Source: Galeopsis tetrahit
Taxonomy: Eukaryota; Streptophyta; Magnoliopsida; Lamiales; Lamiaceae
Assembly: GCA_963675135.1 (NCBI GenBank)
Contig: OY776121.1
Location: 58,983,265-59,047,264 of the forward strand
Direction of reading: 5' to 3'
DNA: 64,000 bases
In this document: piece after piece, positions 33,438 through 46,815 of the stretch
Position numbering within the stretch: position 1 is the stretch's first letter
How the letters are laid out: each line of letters begins with the position of its first letter
Made by a program: the position numbers and the translations under genes
The notes under the pieces: model-generated
The model's input: the letters and a program-made list of their open reading frames with translations, nothing else
Told to the model about the DNA's origin: nothing
Databases searched by the model: none

Positions 33438-35483
33438 ATTGGTGTGATTGGGTGGGCCTTTTTTAGGCATAGACTTTAGATTCTGTATTTATGAAGAATT
33501 AATTCACAATGATATTAAGTGCTATAAAAGATATCCACGAGGAGAACAAAATATTGCTCACATAAACAACCATGCAATATTGAGATTAAAAAAATTTAAA
33601 AAAAATTGACATCCAACTATCCAAGCAAACCAACCTTAGACTATCCTCATCATCATCATCAGCGACACTACCACATTTCAACCCTCTAATATTATATTAA
33701 TTTTTCTCCCATCCACATATACAATCTACAATCTAATCTAATTTTAGAATTTATCATACATTATTAGTGACTCTAACCCAACCCAAAAATAATTATTATT
33801 TTTTTAAATATATATTACTCCATATTATTAATTTTTACTATATTTTAATGTGTAAATTGATATATAAAAATTACTTGATATTCTAATTTTATAATTATAA
33901 TAGGAATTTTTTTTATCATACACTTAAAATAAATAATGGACTCAATAACAAAATTAAAATTACAAGATTATGATTGCCTATGATCATATTCAAGACGATG
34001 AGATCAACTTGATTTAAAATCGTTAGAATCAGAACTTGAATATGAATCTACTGATGGATTTTCATTGAAAGACATTTGTAAAGTGTAATGAATAAATAAT
34101 AAGGACAAAACAAATATTTGAGAGAAAAAACTTGAGTAAAGATAATACGGAGTAATTTTTGTGTAGGCCTAATATGGATTCAATAAGTATATATAGGATA
34201 CAATAATGTGCATACATATAAAAAAAACAGAATACTTAATTACATGTGATACATGATACAATAAAGTGGACTAGACAATTGCATGTGATATCTGATTTAA
34301 TAAAGTGGACTAGACAATTGCATGTGATATCTGATTTCTTTACTTTATACATAAAGTTTTACAAAATTACTCCTTAAAACTCCACTCATTATTACACTTT
34401 CTTAATTTACGTGCCCACCTACATATGAAAGTTAATCCGGGACGGAGGGAGTACAATAAAGTGAACTAGACAAATATTAATTCTACATATTCTCTCTCCT
34501 CCTACCTTTTCTACCTATCACACAACCCACTATTCCTACCACCCGCTCAATAATGTTAGTTTACTATTTTTTTTACTACCCACAATAATGTGCATATCTG
34601 TACATTACATAATGCATGTGATATCACTGTCCTCTAACTAGATAATTGAAATACGAATACAATAATATTCATAAAATTGATGATTGAAATCAAGCACACA
34701 AATAAAAGAGTTTACAAGACAATAACTAAAATTAAACACACAAATCATAAATTGAAGTTGCATGAAAATAAGTTACAACTTTTAGGATGGTGTTTGGAAA
34801 TTTTAAATTTGTCGATTTTTTTTTCTGCTTATTCTCCTTTCCCCCTATTTGCCTTCTTGTATTTGAGCATTTTTTTTACTTACATTAAATCTATGATAAA
34901 ATAGTTTGTTTTCCTACAAGTTTCCAATTTTGCGGTTTTCGGCCGGTAATTTTTTTATGTGGCCATCTTTTTTATTTTCTTATCTATGTGTTCTGGAGCC
35001 TGGAGGGAATGAGAGCAAGTGCAGCTCACGTGGATGGTAAAAGTGAGTCAAAGCTAAAAAAAAATCTGAATTATGCACAACCTAAAAATACCAAATTCAT
35101 TATCTGAAAATTATCGCACAAGATCCTCAATAATTGAAAGACGGCCAATCAGTGTAACAAAAAACTCCTCCTATGTCTTCATCTCGTTCATTTTCCACTG
35201 GAGCTAGGTGTGGTATAGTATTGTTATGGTTTATGGTCAATACAATATAGTATACTAGAATTGCAGTGAAATTGAGAGCGTGTTTGCAAACGTAGAATTA
35301 ATTGTCTTAAAAAAAAAACTGAGTTTAACATAAACCTTAAGTTAGCATCATGCCAACAACTTACCATAATGATTGGGGCAAGTTGAGGAGAGAGTCATTA
35401 ACTAATGCTAACATGATGGCATCCAAAATTCATTCGTTCAATGCATTTTTCTAACAACCAAAACAAAGAGTTTCCTCTTGAAA
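33438..35483. other. AT-rich intergenic region between convergent KIN-1 and NRPE5
   Basis: A direct repeat of about 42 bp (aaagtggactagacaattgc) occurs at about 34264 and 34306. gggacggagggagtac at about 34440-34455 is the right terminus of a Stowaway-like MITE whose left end was not found. The last 200-300 bp before 35484 probably hold the NRPE5 3' UTR. No gene is seen. Confidence 0.5.
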
Positions 35484-37619
35484 TCAGACGACACAGCGGT
35501 GAGTTTGCATGTAATCAGTGATGCCACCAGAGTAGGACACCCTTATCACCTGCCCTTTCTCAAGCCCATAGTACCTTGAAACCGCGTCGCTTTCTTGCAT
35601 CCTAGGAAGCTGCAAAAGACAAGGAAAACAACTTCATTAGATGCAAACTAAATGTGGCACTAATTGTTTTACTAAATGATACTATTTGGTCATTATAAGT
35701 TGTTTTCACTAAACAATATTAGTTGAGTATGGTTGCATCATACAACTAATATAAAAGATTTTAGAGTTATCGAACAAATTAGCCTACATGATAAGTTTGA
35801 AATTGAGTTGAATTTTGCAAAAAAATAAACAGACTACATTTGTAGTATTTCCCAAGAACTTCATATCGTGTAATGTGGCTTTTACTTAAACATTCTTGCA
35901 GCTACTCATATGGTGCTGAAAGCCACGAGCAGTTGGAACGTGTAATACTAAATATTACTCCACATTGAGTAACAATCGATCATAATCACGATTTGGAAAA
36001 ACATGCAAGTGGGTCGATTTCTGGGCAGAACAAGGTGCAATCCAACATTGTGTTAAGCTACGACATATGAATGAGAAAACCATATGGTACGAAAATTGAA
36101 AAGTTGTGCTAAAATCAGCATGATGGAATCTTGATGTAAACCTATAAGCTTAAGATATGCATAGTGCTTAGTCCTCATTCAGCAAAGAACTACCAATCGT
36201 TTACCTGGTTGTCTTGAATGTTATACTTCTCCAAAAGCTGTTTTTTCTCCTCGGAAGTAAGGATCACGTACTTTGGATGGAGACAATGCTTTGTCATGTT
36301 AAACAGCATATCAGTAATCTGAAAAGGACAATGAATCATATGGTATTATTAGGTAAAAAACACAAATGCAATGACTGTATAGTTACCATTTAAATGATAG
36401 TGGCTTCAATATGTTAAATTGGGTTATCAAATTTAGCTCAAAACAAAGTTGTGAGGCCATCATAGGACACCTTAATCACCTGCTCTCTCTCAAGGCCATA
36501 CTATCTTGCAATCATGTAGTTTTCTTGCATTTCTGATCATACTACAAGATCATATACTTGTATCCCGAGTTGTGTGTCTTAAACAAATGTAAACGCACAC
36601 AAAATCATCCTAATTTTACGGGGCATCTTCTTTATTTCAATATTTGTGTAATGATAGTTAACTAACCGGAAAAGTCTCAGTCTTAACGGTATACTCATCC
36701 AAAACCTTCTGAGCATGAAAGTTGATCTTGCATTGCAGGATTAAGATCACCTTGTCCAGCTTTTCTTTCTCGGTTATGTGACTCAGTATACCAACAATAT
36801 GTTGTTTTCTGTCCTGAAAATCCTCACAGAATATGACCAGAATCTACAAAAGTAGAAATAATGATAAGAATTTATTCATTAATTCCACACAGAAATCACC
36901 TGAAAAAGATACTCCCTCCCTTTCAAAATATATGTCACTTTATATCACCGGTGTGAAAAGCCATTAAAAAGTGCAAAAGACATTTAACTTGAAAGTAGTA
37001 TGAAAAATCAAAATATCATACATTTTGAATGTGATTATACTACTTTAAAGAAACCATCCCTCTTAAGAAATTATACCTCAGCAGAGTAAAAACTGAAATC
37101 ACAAGAAAATAATACTCTAAAACCGTATTAAGGAACAGCGGCGTATTTCAAAAAATACTCTTAAATAAGGAATGAAGATTTAAGAATAAAATCACCAGTA
37201 ACATTTTTTTTATTTTTTGTATTTCACTACCTAAATCTCAAAATATAAACACCACAATACATCTTTATGAACTTTCTCTGTATGGTTTATGTGTACATAC
37301 GTCGGTGTGACTGTGTGTGTGTGTATATATATATGAATCAAAAAATCTGTAAAACGGTATTAAAGGAAGAGAAGCGTATATATACCTTTCTGGAAGGATC
37401 AGAGGCTCGGGAAGCAGAGAGGCGGAGGCAGGAAGCCTCAGGTTTGTCGCCGAACTGGGCGCGGAATTCAGAGAGAGTGCGGCGGAGCTCCTCCTCCATG
37501 GCGGCCACGACGTAGCCTCGATCATGAAGCATTTCGATAACAGTGCGGCGCGCCAAGTAGTAGCGGTGGCTCACTACACTGCCATTGTCTGCCAAGCTGG
37601 TTATGCATGCTTTCTCCAT
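35484..37619 (-). CDS. NRPE5: RPB5-family subunit of RNA polymerase V (NRPE5-like)
   Basis: Minus-strand exons are 37386-37619, 36667-36843, 36205-36318 and 35484-35609, all phase 0 with GT-AG introns, giving 216 aa. The N-terminal jaw begins SHRYYLARRTVIEMLHDRGY, the form found in plant NRPE5 rather than the LYRIRKTQ start of the Pol II subunit NRPB5. The assembly (C-terminal) domain shows the conserved YVILTSEEKKQLLEKY, LPRMQESDAVSRYYGLEKGQ and the C-terminal HRCVV. NRPE5 replaces RPB5 in RNA polymerase V, which makes scaffold transcripts for RNA-directed DNA methylation. Length matches (about 205-225 aa). Assignment to Pol V rather than Pol II rests on the N-terminal motif and the divergent middle. 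A MITE-like terminus (tactccctccc, 36910) lies in intron 1. Confidence 0.88.
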
Positions 37620-37630
37620 TTTCTTCTTTC

Positions 37631-37653
37631 TCTCTCTCTCTCTCTCTCTCTCT
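37631..37653. repeat. (CT)n microsatellite in the NRPE5 5' leader
   Basis: About 11 CT units lie 12 bp upstream of the NRPE5 start; on the coding strand this is a (GA)n tract. GA repeats are common in plant 5' leaders. The length may vary between individuals. Confidence 0.8.
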
Positions 37654-38039
37654 GTTTTGAAGTTTTGCAGGAATTTTAAAGGACGTACCCGGCACCACTA
37701 CCTCTGTTATTTGTACTGTGGAGATCACACTTTTATTCATTGTCATTTTCTTTAAAATCGTGTTATTTTAAAGGAAAAAGGTGAAATTAAATGTATATTT
37801 TGTTTTGGACAATCATGGGATAAGATTGAAAAAAATAAAATACTCCTAATTTACCCCCTTATTTAAAAAATTACTCTACACACTTTTCAAACTTATACTA
37901 TAATTTTACCCATAATCAATATTTATGTTCTTCAATCTTTTCTTTCCATATTTTTTGTATTAACTTTTTCAATTTAATTAAATAAGGATAAATTTTAAAA
38001 AAAAATGAGATAAAAATAGTTGAAAAGATAAATAACTTA
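37654..38039. other. NRPE5 upstream region
   Basis: The first 100 bp are GC-moderate and probably hold the promoter and transcription start on the minus strand; beyond about 37750 the sequence is AT-rich with no motif I trust. Confidence 0.4.
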
Positions 38040-38999
38040 GATAAAATTTAAAGGCACCTTACCCAACCCGGCCCGGCCCGTGAAGACTAACCACCTAGGT
38101 TAATGCAATACCTAATAGTAAAATATTAATTTTTATTCCCTCTCAAAAAAAAAAAAAGTTATTTGTACATATTATATTAAAGTAGAAAAAAAATTGTGCG
38201 AGTGGTTTAAACCATTTAATTCAAATTTACAAACACGGCTACTAATATACATGATAAATAAATAATTTTCTTAATTTTATATAATAAAATAATAAACAAT
38301 TCACAAAAAAATATTAAATTTCACCATTCAAATTTTTTAAGTTGTTTTACACCTTTTCACTTATATTCAATTACATTTTTTAGTGACTAATTTTTTTTAA
38401 GAAAAAATGTATTAAACTTTTAAGTGAAAATTTTTATTCAATAAAAAGTGCAATATTTAAAAGAAAAAAAATGTAAGTTATTGTGACTAAAAAATGCAAC
38501 GCAATATTACTAAAAGTGCAACACGATATTACTGAAATGTGTAAGTCACTATAACTGAAAAGTGCAACACAATATTTCCTGAAAAGTGTAAGTAGTATAA
38601 TTGAAAACTGCAACATAATATTATTATATACTGAAATGTATAAGTTACTATAATTGAAATGTTTCACAATATTACTTACAAAATGTGAGTCATCCAAATT
38701 TTAATTTTAAAAGAACATTTATTACGAGATGGAGGAGGGAATATCAAATTAAAAAGTATGAAAAAAAATGAGTCAGATTTTTAAAGGAAATTTCTATCTT
38801 TTCTATCAAAATTGATGTTGTTGCAACGGATAGAGGGATTTTGAGCGAACCTTTTTTTTGACATCATTTTCCATCTCTTAATTTTTAAAGCCTAAACCAC
38901 AATCCCCAATTTTTTTTTCAAATTTTTACTGAATTTATCTTCAATTAATATTAATGGTGTGTGAATGAAAAATAGATTTTGAGTTTGTACGAAAAACTG

Positions 39000-40265
39000 A
39001 AGATGTCTAAAAGAAATAAGAATGCTTTTGCATCCGGTGAGAAGGCTTATGCTAGGCTAGAGGATGAAAATGAGACATCTGATAATAATAATAATACTGA
39101 TGAGTTTGAGAGTATTAAGGATCTGATGAAGAACTAAATCCAGAAAGACTGAGTCTAAGGTTGGACTTATCTTTTCATCGAAAAAAAACTAAGAAGTCAT
39201 TACTACTTTTTGTATTAAAATGGGAATGATAATGATAAAAAAAGAATACAAGGTAGATTAAAGCTTCCACGAAAATGTTCTGTAATTACAAGAATGAAAG
39301 TATTAAGTCAAATTGGGTTGGAAAACATTATATGAAAAGTTGAAAAATAATTCAAGTTAAAAGCAAATGTGTTTAGAGTTGAGGTATGCATCAAACTGAT
39401 ACAACATACATATAGAGCAAGAAAGAAGGCATTGAAGCTAATACAGAATATAGTGAAAGAGCAATTTGGTAAAATCAAGGATGATTGTGAAGAGTTGTTA
39501 AGAAATTTGGTAAAATCAAGGATGATTGTGAAGAGTTGTTAAGAAATTTGGTAAAATCAAGGATGATTGTGAAGAGTTGTTAAGAAATAATCGTGTGTCA
39601 TGTTGAAATTGACTGACAATGATGGTCAAGGTAGTGAACCTCAATTTCAGAGGTTGTATATATGTTTTGAGGCCTGCAAACAGGGTTTTAAAGCGTGTAG
39701 AAAGGTTGAAAGTGGAAAGTAAAACTAGAGATACTTGAGTGATTTTTAATATTGCTGGATAATTATATAGAGTTTGATAATCTATTTCCTGACGCAATAA
39801 CAGATTTTGTGTACAACACCACAGTAGTAACATGAAAAAAAAAAGATGGTTTTTCAGGTCTTACAATTAAGAAGACATTGTGGGCAGCGGTCTTCCCAGT
39901 GGTGCAGAGCATACTTCAATTCTTGACCCATAAAATGTGTGAGAGTTTCAACTCACTCATTCTTCCTGCAAGAGAAACCAACTCAATCAATTAGAAACAT
40001 TATCGTGATGTGCAATATGCCTAAAATCAAGTTGACACTATAAAAAAATATGAAGAAACCAGTTGAATGCATTCCTATGAAATCAGATGTTGGCATTTTC
40101 AAATCATGGGACCATTCAATCAATACACTGTAGACATATCACAAAAATTATGCAGTTGTAGAAGATGAAATTTAAAAGGGATCCTTGTAAACGTGAGGGA
40201 TGAGCAGAGTCTTATGTACACCTTTTTATACAGTGTGGATGCATTAAGGAAGCATATGAGGACAC
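39000..40265 (+). pseudogene. MULE transposase remnant, copy 1
   Basis: Broken reading frames still show YRARKKALKLIQ, then KEQFGKIKDDCEELLRN (39405-39595), then EPQFQRLYICFEACKQGF (39630-39690), which are MULE transposase signatures. Farther on are FPDA near 39788, NNMKK-DGFSGLTIKK-ALW near 39825-39885, and the SWIM zinc-finger remnant (CSC/RR then YVH...VDALRKAYE, 40150-40260). A 41-bp unit starting tttggtaaaatcaaggatga occurs three times in exact tandem at 39465, 39506 and 39547 and breaks the frame. Many stops and indels make it non-functional. Relative to copy 2 the C-terminal tail is deleted. Confidence 0.72.
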
Positions 40266-40789
40266 AATGTAAGAAAAAATTAAACAAAACTTAATGCAAG
40301 AATGAATTTCAATTTAATATTTAAATTTTTTGTATCACTAAAAATGTTTCTAGAACATTTGATGATTCATCAACCAACCCAAGAATTGGTTTACTTCTCA
40401 TTTTACAGGATAGACCGGGAAACTCAGGAGATAGTAAGAAAATGAGTAAATGTGAGTGTGTCTGACTTGTTTTATAATTACTGTAATGTTACGTAACTAA
40501 TTTCTTATTTTACAAGTTGTGCCTGCTCAGCTAGTAGAAATTAAATTCATTGCAAAATTGAAAAGGGGGAAAGAAACAGTTATTGAGAAACCAACATTCT
40601 CATTATTATGAATGATTGATTGAAGAAGATAACAACTATGATTATTTATACAAAGTTTAAAAGGGAAACTAACAAAAACGTATTCAAGCTTTTACAAGAT
40701 AGGAAAATAGAAAATTTTACAATTTCTTCAATTAAGGGTATACAATTCAATTATTGTGAAAGGATTGGTGAATTACATTGTACACAATC

Positions 40790-41735
40790 CATTGTGAAAG
40801 TGTAGTATTTTATATAAAATTTTGGTAAAAAGTGTAAAAAAAAGTAAAAATGTAAATATATATATAAATATATATATATATAAAAGAAAAGTAAAAAATG
40901 TGAAGAGAGAAAAAAAATTAATGGAGTATAATTTTGTGTAAAATAATAAATAATTATTAATAAATATGAGAGACCAACTTAACAAAAAATGGAGTAAAGC
41001 TTTAAATGGAACATTTAAAAATGATAAATTATAATGGTTAAAAGGGAACAAATGGTATTAAACAGTAAACACGTTATTTTGTAACCAACAAATACAATGG
41101 GCATTATATCAAACAGTAGATTAAATAACCTGTAATCAACAAAAAGTACTCTTCATAATTATTTTTGCAAATAATAAAGCCATAGAAAGTAGAAACTATA
41201 GTCATATGATACGTCTGAGCTCATACATAAGACTATGTTTTTTTGGTGAGTTAAAAAAATTCAAAATTAAATTATTTTTCACAATCGGATTTTTCAACAA
41301 CTTTGAAGGTGTGAGACAATCTATTCTCTCTTTGGACACTTGTCTCTTTTTTTTATTGGATATCATAAAGTTGTCATGTTGACTAACTTTGTTCACATGC
41401 TCTTGTCCATTTTTACATGTAGGTTAAGTCCACATTAATATTAATAAATGTGTCATAATAATTAACTATGTTCACATGCTCTTGTCCACTTTCACATGAC
41501 ATTATTATAGTCATAAAGGTGTCATAGTAATTAACTTTGTTCACATGCTCTTGTCATCTTTTAATCACACGTCCAATCTACATAATTCAATTATCTTGAT
41601 CATATGCTCTTTTCCACCCTCCACTTTATATATCATCTTGAAAACCACATTGTGATAGACTAAAATCACTAAATCCTTATCTTTACTCTTAATTTGCTTC
41701 ATGTCGGTATATAATTTATACCCAATAGTTCTACT
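40790..41735 (+). repeat. dispersed MULE-associated repeat, copy R1
   Basis: Nearly the same sequence recurs at 46070-46815 (R2), 47775-48570 (R3) and 50640-55300 (R4, interrupted). Landmarks are attttggtaaaaagtgtaaa, attaaacagtaaacac, ggcattatat and tctctttggacac. Its right part holds about 2.5 copies of the 69-bp unit that is expanded in R4. R1 lacks the two insertions seen in R4 and so serves as the empty-site reference. Confidence 0.85.
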
Positions 41736-43004
41736 CAAAAGCTTTTCTCCTTCAGATTATTAAACTTCAGTGACAAATGACATTTTCCCAATTTTTAAAT
41801 CAATTATTCCCTCCATTTACGAAAATTGTGTCTTTTTGGTTGGAAACAAATTTTAATAAAAAATACATAAAATAAGAGTGTTAAGAAATAAAAGAGTAGA
41901 ATTTTTTGTGAGTGAAGTAGTATAATGCGGAAGGCGGAGGTCCTGAGAAAGATAGAAGGTTTTGTCTGTAGGTAGGGTGGTGGGGTGTAAGAGTCAGTCA
42001 GGCAGGCAGGCAGCAGTGTCTTAATTTTCTTTCCACAAAAATGAGGTGGAATATTCTGGTCAGGTTTTTTCTGTTTTCTAGCAGTAGCACTAAAATTTAA
42101 TTTGTTAATATAAATGGCTATGCTCAAATCAATTGCTCACCTATTTAATACTAGAAATTAACATATTTGTTAAAATAAAATCTCGTCACGTGAAAGTAAA
42201 TGACAATAACCAAAGCATAATTTACAAGTGTAACACTTATAAATTAAAACTTAAAGTTTGATTTAAAACACAAATACATGAATTGGTTTATTCAAATAAA
42301 TGATCTAAATAAAAGATGAAGAAATGATTAAAATAAAAATTAAATTAAATTATGAGATAAGACTAAGATTACATTTTAAAATAGAGTTGAATAAAAATGT
42401 AGAAATTTCTTTATTGATGTGAAAGATTGAGGTATAAAATATTAAGATTGAGAGAAATGAACGAATTATATATACAATTAACAAGGTTTAATTTTCAATG
42501 AGAATTAAAAAAATAAAATACGAATTAAATGATCAATTTATAGAAAACAAAAACTAAAACAAACTTAAACATGCAAACTCGAATACTCTCTTGAAAGTCA
42601 GGAAAGAGCACATGTGAAATTATCTTAGAAATGACATAAAAAAAACCTTCACAACTAAAAATGACATCAAAAAATGTAAATGTACATTGAAAAATGTAAA
42701 ACCTAACAAAATGAATGAAAGATCAAGTCTAGTTTGATTTTTTTGTAAAATTAAATTTTGAACATGTGTAGTTCCCAATATTATATAGAACGTTGAAAAT
42801 CTCTCCATCCACCACATACATATTTAAGTAGTTATCCTCCATTAATTAATTCTTGTTATTTTGCTATGGCAGCTCTAGCTATCAACAAACTTCCTTTCTT
42901 CTCTCACTTTGTTACCTCAGGTAAAGAATAATCATCTTCACTTTTTTTTTAGTTTACAATCTCGTAGATAGATGTTACACCTTAAATAATTGATGGAAAA
43001 ACAA
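41736..43004. other. spacer between MULE copies; possible orphan first exon
   Basis: A Stowaway-like terminus (attccctccatttacg) lies at about 41806. At 42866-42920 an ATG opens an 18-codon frame (MAALAINKLPFFSHFVTS) that ends in CAG/GTAAAG. It is preceded by a tatttaag box at about 42820, as in a plant first exon. No following exon was found; the next MULE copy begins 85 bp later. Otherwise the spacer is AT-rich without genes. Confidence 0.35.
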
Positions 43005-44029
43005 TTATAAAATTTAAAGGCACCTTATCCAACCCGGCCCGGCCCGTAAAGACTAATCACCTAGGTTAATGTAATACCTAATAGTAAGATATTAATTTTT
43101 ATTCCATCTCCAAAAAAAAAAATTAATTTTTATTTGTACATATTATAATAAAGTAAAAAAAATGTGCGAGGAGAATGTGGTTTAAACCATTTAATTTGAA
43201 TTTACAAACACGTATTCCCGACATTATACTTGATAAATAAATAATTTTCTTAATTTTATATAATAAAATAATAAACAATTCAAAAAAAAAATTAAGTTAC
43301 ACTGTTCAAAAAATTTAAGAGAAAATGTTTTACAGTTTTCACTTATATTTTTTAGTGACTAAATTTTTTTAAGAAAAATGTATTAAACGTTTAAGTGAAA
43401 AATTTTATTCAATATTTAAAAGTAAAAAATGTAAGTCATTATAACTTAAAAAATGCAATGCAATATTACGCAACTCAATATTACTAAAATGTGTAAGTCA
43501 CTCTAATTGAAAAGTGCAACACAATATTTCTTAAAATATATTAAATCACTATAATTGAAAAGTGTAACATAATATTACTATATAATAATTGAAAAGTATC
43601 ACAATATTACTTACAAAATGCAAGTCATCCAAATTTAAATTTTAAAAAGAACATTTATTACGAGATGTAGTAGGGGATATCAAATTAAAATGCATGAAAA
43701 AAAATGACACAGATCATTAAGGGAAAATATCACATTTGTAAACGAAGTTTACCTCTTTTTAAATTTGGTCACCCACATTTAATCAGTGTTAAAATTAATC
43801 ACTCAATTATTCTTTTCTATTAAAATTGATGTTGTTGTTAGTCAATTTGTCAGTGACTAAACATTTTTTTTGTTTGACATCATTCCCCCTCTCTTAATTT
43901 CTAAACCCTAAACCACAACCCCCAATTTTTTTCAATCTTTACTGAATTTATCTTCAATTAATATTATTGTGACTAAAAAAAATAAAAAAATCTACAAATA
44001 AATAGAGTGATTTTGAGTTTGTACGAAAA

Positions 44030-45455
44030 CTGGAGATGTCTAAAAGCTGCACTCCAATACGGTTTAACCATTTTTTTTGTTTATTTTATATGCAGATAAA
44101 AATAAGTATGTGAGTGAGAAGGTAAGATGAAAATGAGACATTTGATAATCTCGTTCAAAAAAAAGTAGTGACGAGTTTGACTGTATTCAAGGATCTGACG
44201 AAGAACTGAATCTAGAAAGACTAAGTTGAAGGTTGGACTTATTTTTTCATCAAAAAAAGAAGCTATGAAGCCATTAACACTTTTTGTATTAAAAGGGGAA
44301 TGACCATAATGACAAAAAAAGAATACAAGGCAGATTAAAGCTTACACTCCACAGTACACAAAATTCTTCTGTAATTACAAGAATGAAATTATTAAGACAA
44401 ATTGGATTGGGAAGCATTATGTGAAGAAGTTAAAAAATAATTCAAGTTAAAAACAAATGTGTTTAGAGTTGAGGTATGCATAAGTCAATATATCAATTCA
44501 ACAGACATATAGATCAAGGAAGAAGGCATTGGAGCTGATAGATACAGTGAAAGAGCAATTTGGTAAAATCAGATATTAGTGTGAAGAGTTGTTAAGGACT
44601 AATAGTGGGTTATCTGTGATGTTGCACCTCAATTTCAGAGGTTGTATATATGTTTTGAGTTCTCCAAACAAGGTTTTAAAGCTTGTAGGAAGGTTGCATA
44701 TATGCAGTAGTCGAGAGTGACACTAGAGATACTTGAGTGATTTCGAATATGGTTGGATAATGATATTGAGTTTGATAATCAGTGCTTGGACTTTAATGAG
44801 TCACAAGCAAAAAGGGGTTGATCCAGCTTTTTGAGAGTCTATTTCCTGACGCATATAACATCACACACAATAACATGAAAAAAAGATAATTTGTCTTACA
44901 ATTAAGAAGGCATTGTGGGCAAGAAGGGGAAGCGGCCTCCCAGCATACTTCAATTCTTGACCGATAACATGTGTGAGAGCTTCAATTCACTCATTCTTTC
45001 TGCAAGAGAAACCAATCATCACCATGCTTGAAACAATCCGAAACATTATCATGGTGTGCAATATGCCTAATTAAAATCAAGTTGACCCTACAAAAAGAAT
45101 GGGACCATTCGATAATGTAGACATATCACAAAAATTATGCAGGTGTAGAAGATGAGATTTAACAGGATCTCGTGCTACTATATTGGATAGGGATGAGCAA
45201 CCAGAGTCTTATGTACACCTTCATTTAAGGAAGCATATGCACATTTTATTTTAGAGATCATGAGTTCAAATGTTTTGGCCAAAGTGTGGTTTGATACCAC
45301 ATTTGCCTCCTAAGTATGAAAAAAGTGCAGGCACACTTGAAAAAATTGAGAAGAGGTCATAATGAACCCCACACAGCCTACACAACCAACTTATCCACAT
45401 GGGTAAAAAGAAATCAAAGATCTTAGTTGTGTTAGGACACAATGTAAGAACTTGT
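44030..45455 (+). pseudogene. MULE transposase remnant, copy 2
   Basis: Fragments in several frames: RSRKKALELI, then KEQFGKI (44510-44570), then PQFQRLYICFEFSKQGF (44625-44680). Then come a GVDPAF/LIQLFESLFPDA segment (44815-44850), TIKKALWA (44900-44920), and the SWIM region (44120-like cac-aaaaattatgcaggtg at 45125, YVH at 45210). The tail GLIPHLPPKYEKSAGTLEK (45285-45345) is followed by a zinc-knuckle remnant GHNVRTCP near 45430-45455. It is non-functional, with stops throughout. Confidence 0.7.
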
Positions 45456-46069
45456 CCTAAAAGAAAAAATGAAACAAACTTAAAAAAGCAAGAATGAATT
45501 TCAATTAAATGCATTTTCTAGAACATTTAGTGATTCATCAATCAACCTCACGGTAGCAAAAAATTATCAGTAAGTTGTTAATAATCATATAACTCAATTA
45601 TGATTTGATTTAAAATCATTTCATTGTTGTTGTTGATTTACTTTTCATTTTACAATATAGACAGAAATGGGAAACTCAGGAGCCAGTAAAAAAAGAAATG
45701 ATCACAATGGAGTAAATGTGAGTTTGTCTGACTTATTTTATAATTACTGTAATGTTACATTTCTTATTTTATAGATTGTGATGTAGAAACTCAACGAGTA
45801 GAAGTTAAATTCATTCAAAATTGAAAAAAGGGAAAGAATCGATTATTGAGAAACCAACATTCTCATTATTATGAATTGTTGATTGAAGAAGATAACAGTT
45901 GTGACTATTTATACAAAGTGTGAAAGGGAAACTAACAAAAATGTATTCACACTTTTACAAGACAGAAAAATATAAAATTTTACAACTTCTTCAATCAAGG
46001 GTACACCGTACACAAATCTATGTGAAAGGAAGAGTCAATTACATGATTCACAATCCAATTATTGTGAAA

Positions 46070-46106
46070 GTGTAGTATTTTATATAAAATTTTGGTAAAA
46101 AGTGTA

Positions 46107-46143
<37 letters not shown>

Positions 46144-46815
46144 AAAAGTAAAAAATGTGAAGACAGAAAAAAAAATCACAATTAATATAATTTTGTGTAA
46201 AAGAATGAATAATTATTAATAAATACTTCGTATGAAAGACCAACTTAACAAAAAAAATGGAGTAATGGTTTATGTGGAACATTTAAAATGATAAATTAAT
46301 AATTGTTAAAAAGGAACAAAGGGTATTAAACAGTAAACACGTTATTTTGTAACCAACAAATACAATGGGCATTATATCAAACAGTAGATTAAATAACCTG
46401 TAATCAACAAAAAGTACTCTTCATAATTATTTTTGCAAATAATAAAGCCATAGAAAGTAGAAACTATAGTCATATGATACGCCTGAGCTCATACATAAGA
46501 CTATGTTTTTTTGGTGAGTTTTAAAAAAATTCAAATTAAATTATTTTTCACAATCGGATTTCTCATCAACTTTGGAGGTGTGAGAGTGAGACAATCTATT
46601 CTCTCTTTTTGGACACATGTCTCCTTTTTTTTATTGGATATCATAAAGTTGTCATGTTAATTAACTTTGTTCACATGCTCTTATCCACTTTCACATGCAG
46701 GTCAAGTCAACATTAATAGTTATAAATGTGTCATAGTAATTAATTTTGTTCACATATTTTTGTCCATTTACACATGACATTATTATAGTCATAAAGGTGT
46801 CATAGTTAGAATAGA
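46070..46815 (+). repeat. dispersed MULE-associated repeat, copy R2
   Basis: Matches R1 with small indels, then ends abruptly at cataaaggtgtcatag (46806) where unrelated sequence starts, so it is truncated on the right. Confidence 0.8.

Larger units (their letters stand above)
38040..41735 (+). mobile_element. decayed MULE (Mutator-like) element, copy 1
   Basis: This stretch is paralogous to 43005-46815. Order: an aaatttaaaggcacctta start with a cccggcccggcccg motif; a field of short repeats (gaaaagtgtaag, aaaagtgcaacac; 38450-38700); a transposase remnant (about 39000-40265); then a non-coding dispersed repeat (40790-41735). The transposase domains identify it as a Mutator superfamily element. 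I did not find terminal inverted repeats or a 9-bp duplication for this copy. Confidence 0.7.
43005..46815 (+). mobile_element. decayed MULE element, copy 2
   Basis: Collinear with 38040-41540: the same start (aaatttaaaggcacctta), the same cccggcccggcccg and short-repeat field (43430-43630), the same transposase remnant and R2 repeat. Indels of tens of bases distinguish it from copy 1. It retains the C-terminal part of the transposase that copy 1 lost. The two copies together suggest a tandem segmental duplication or two insertions of one family. Confidence 0.7.
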
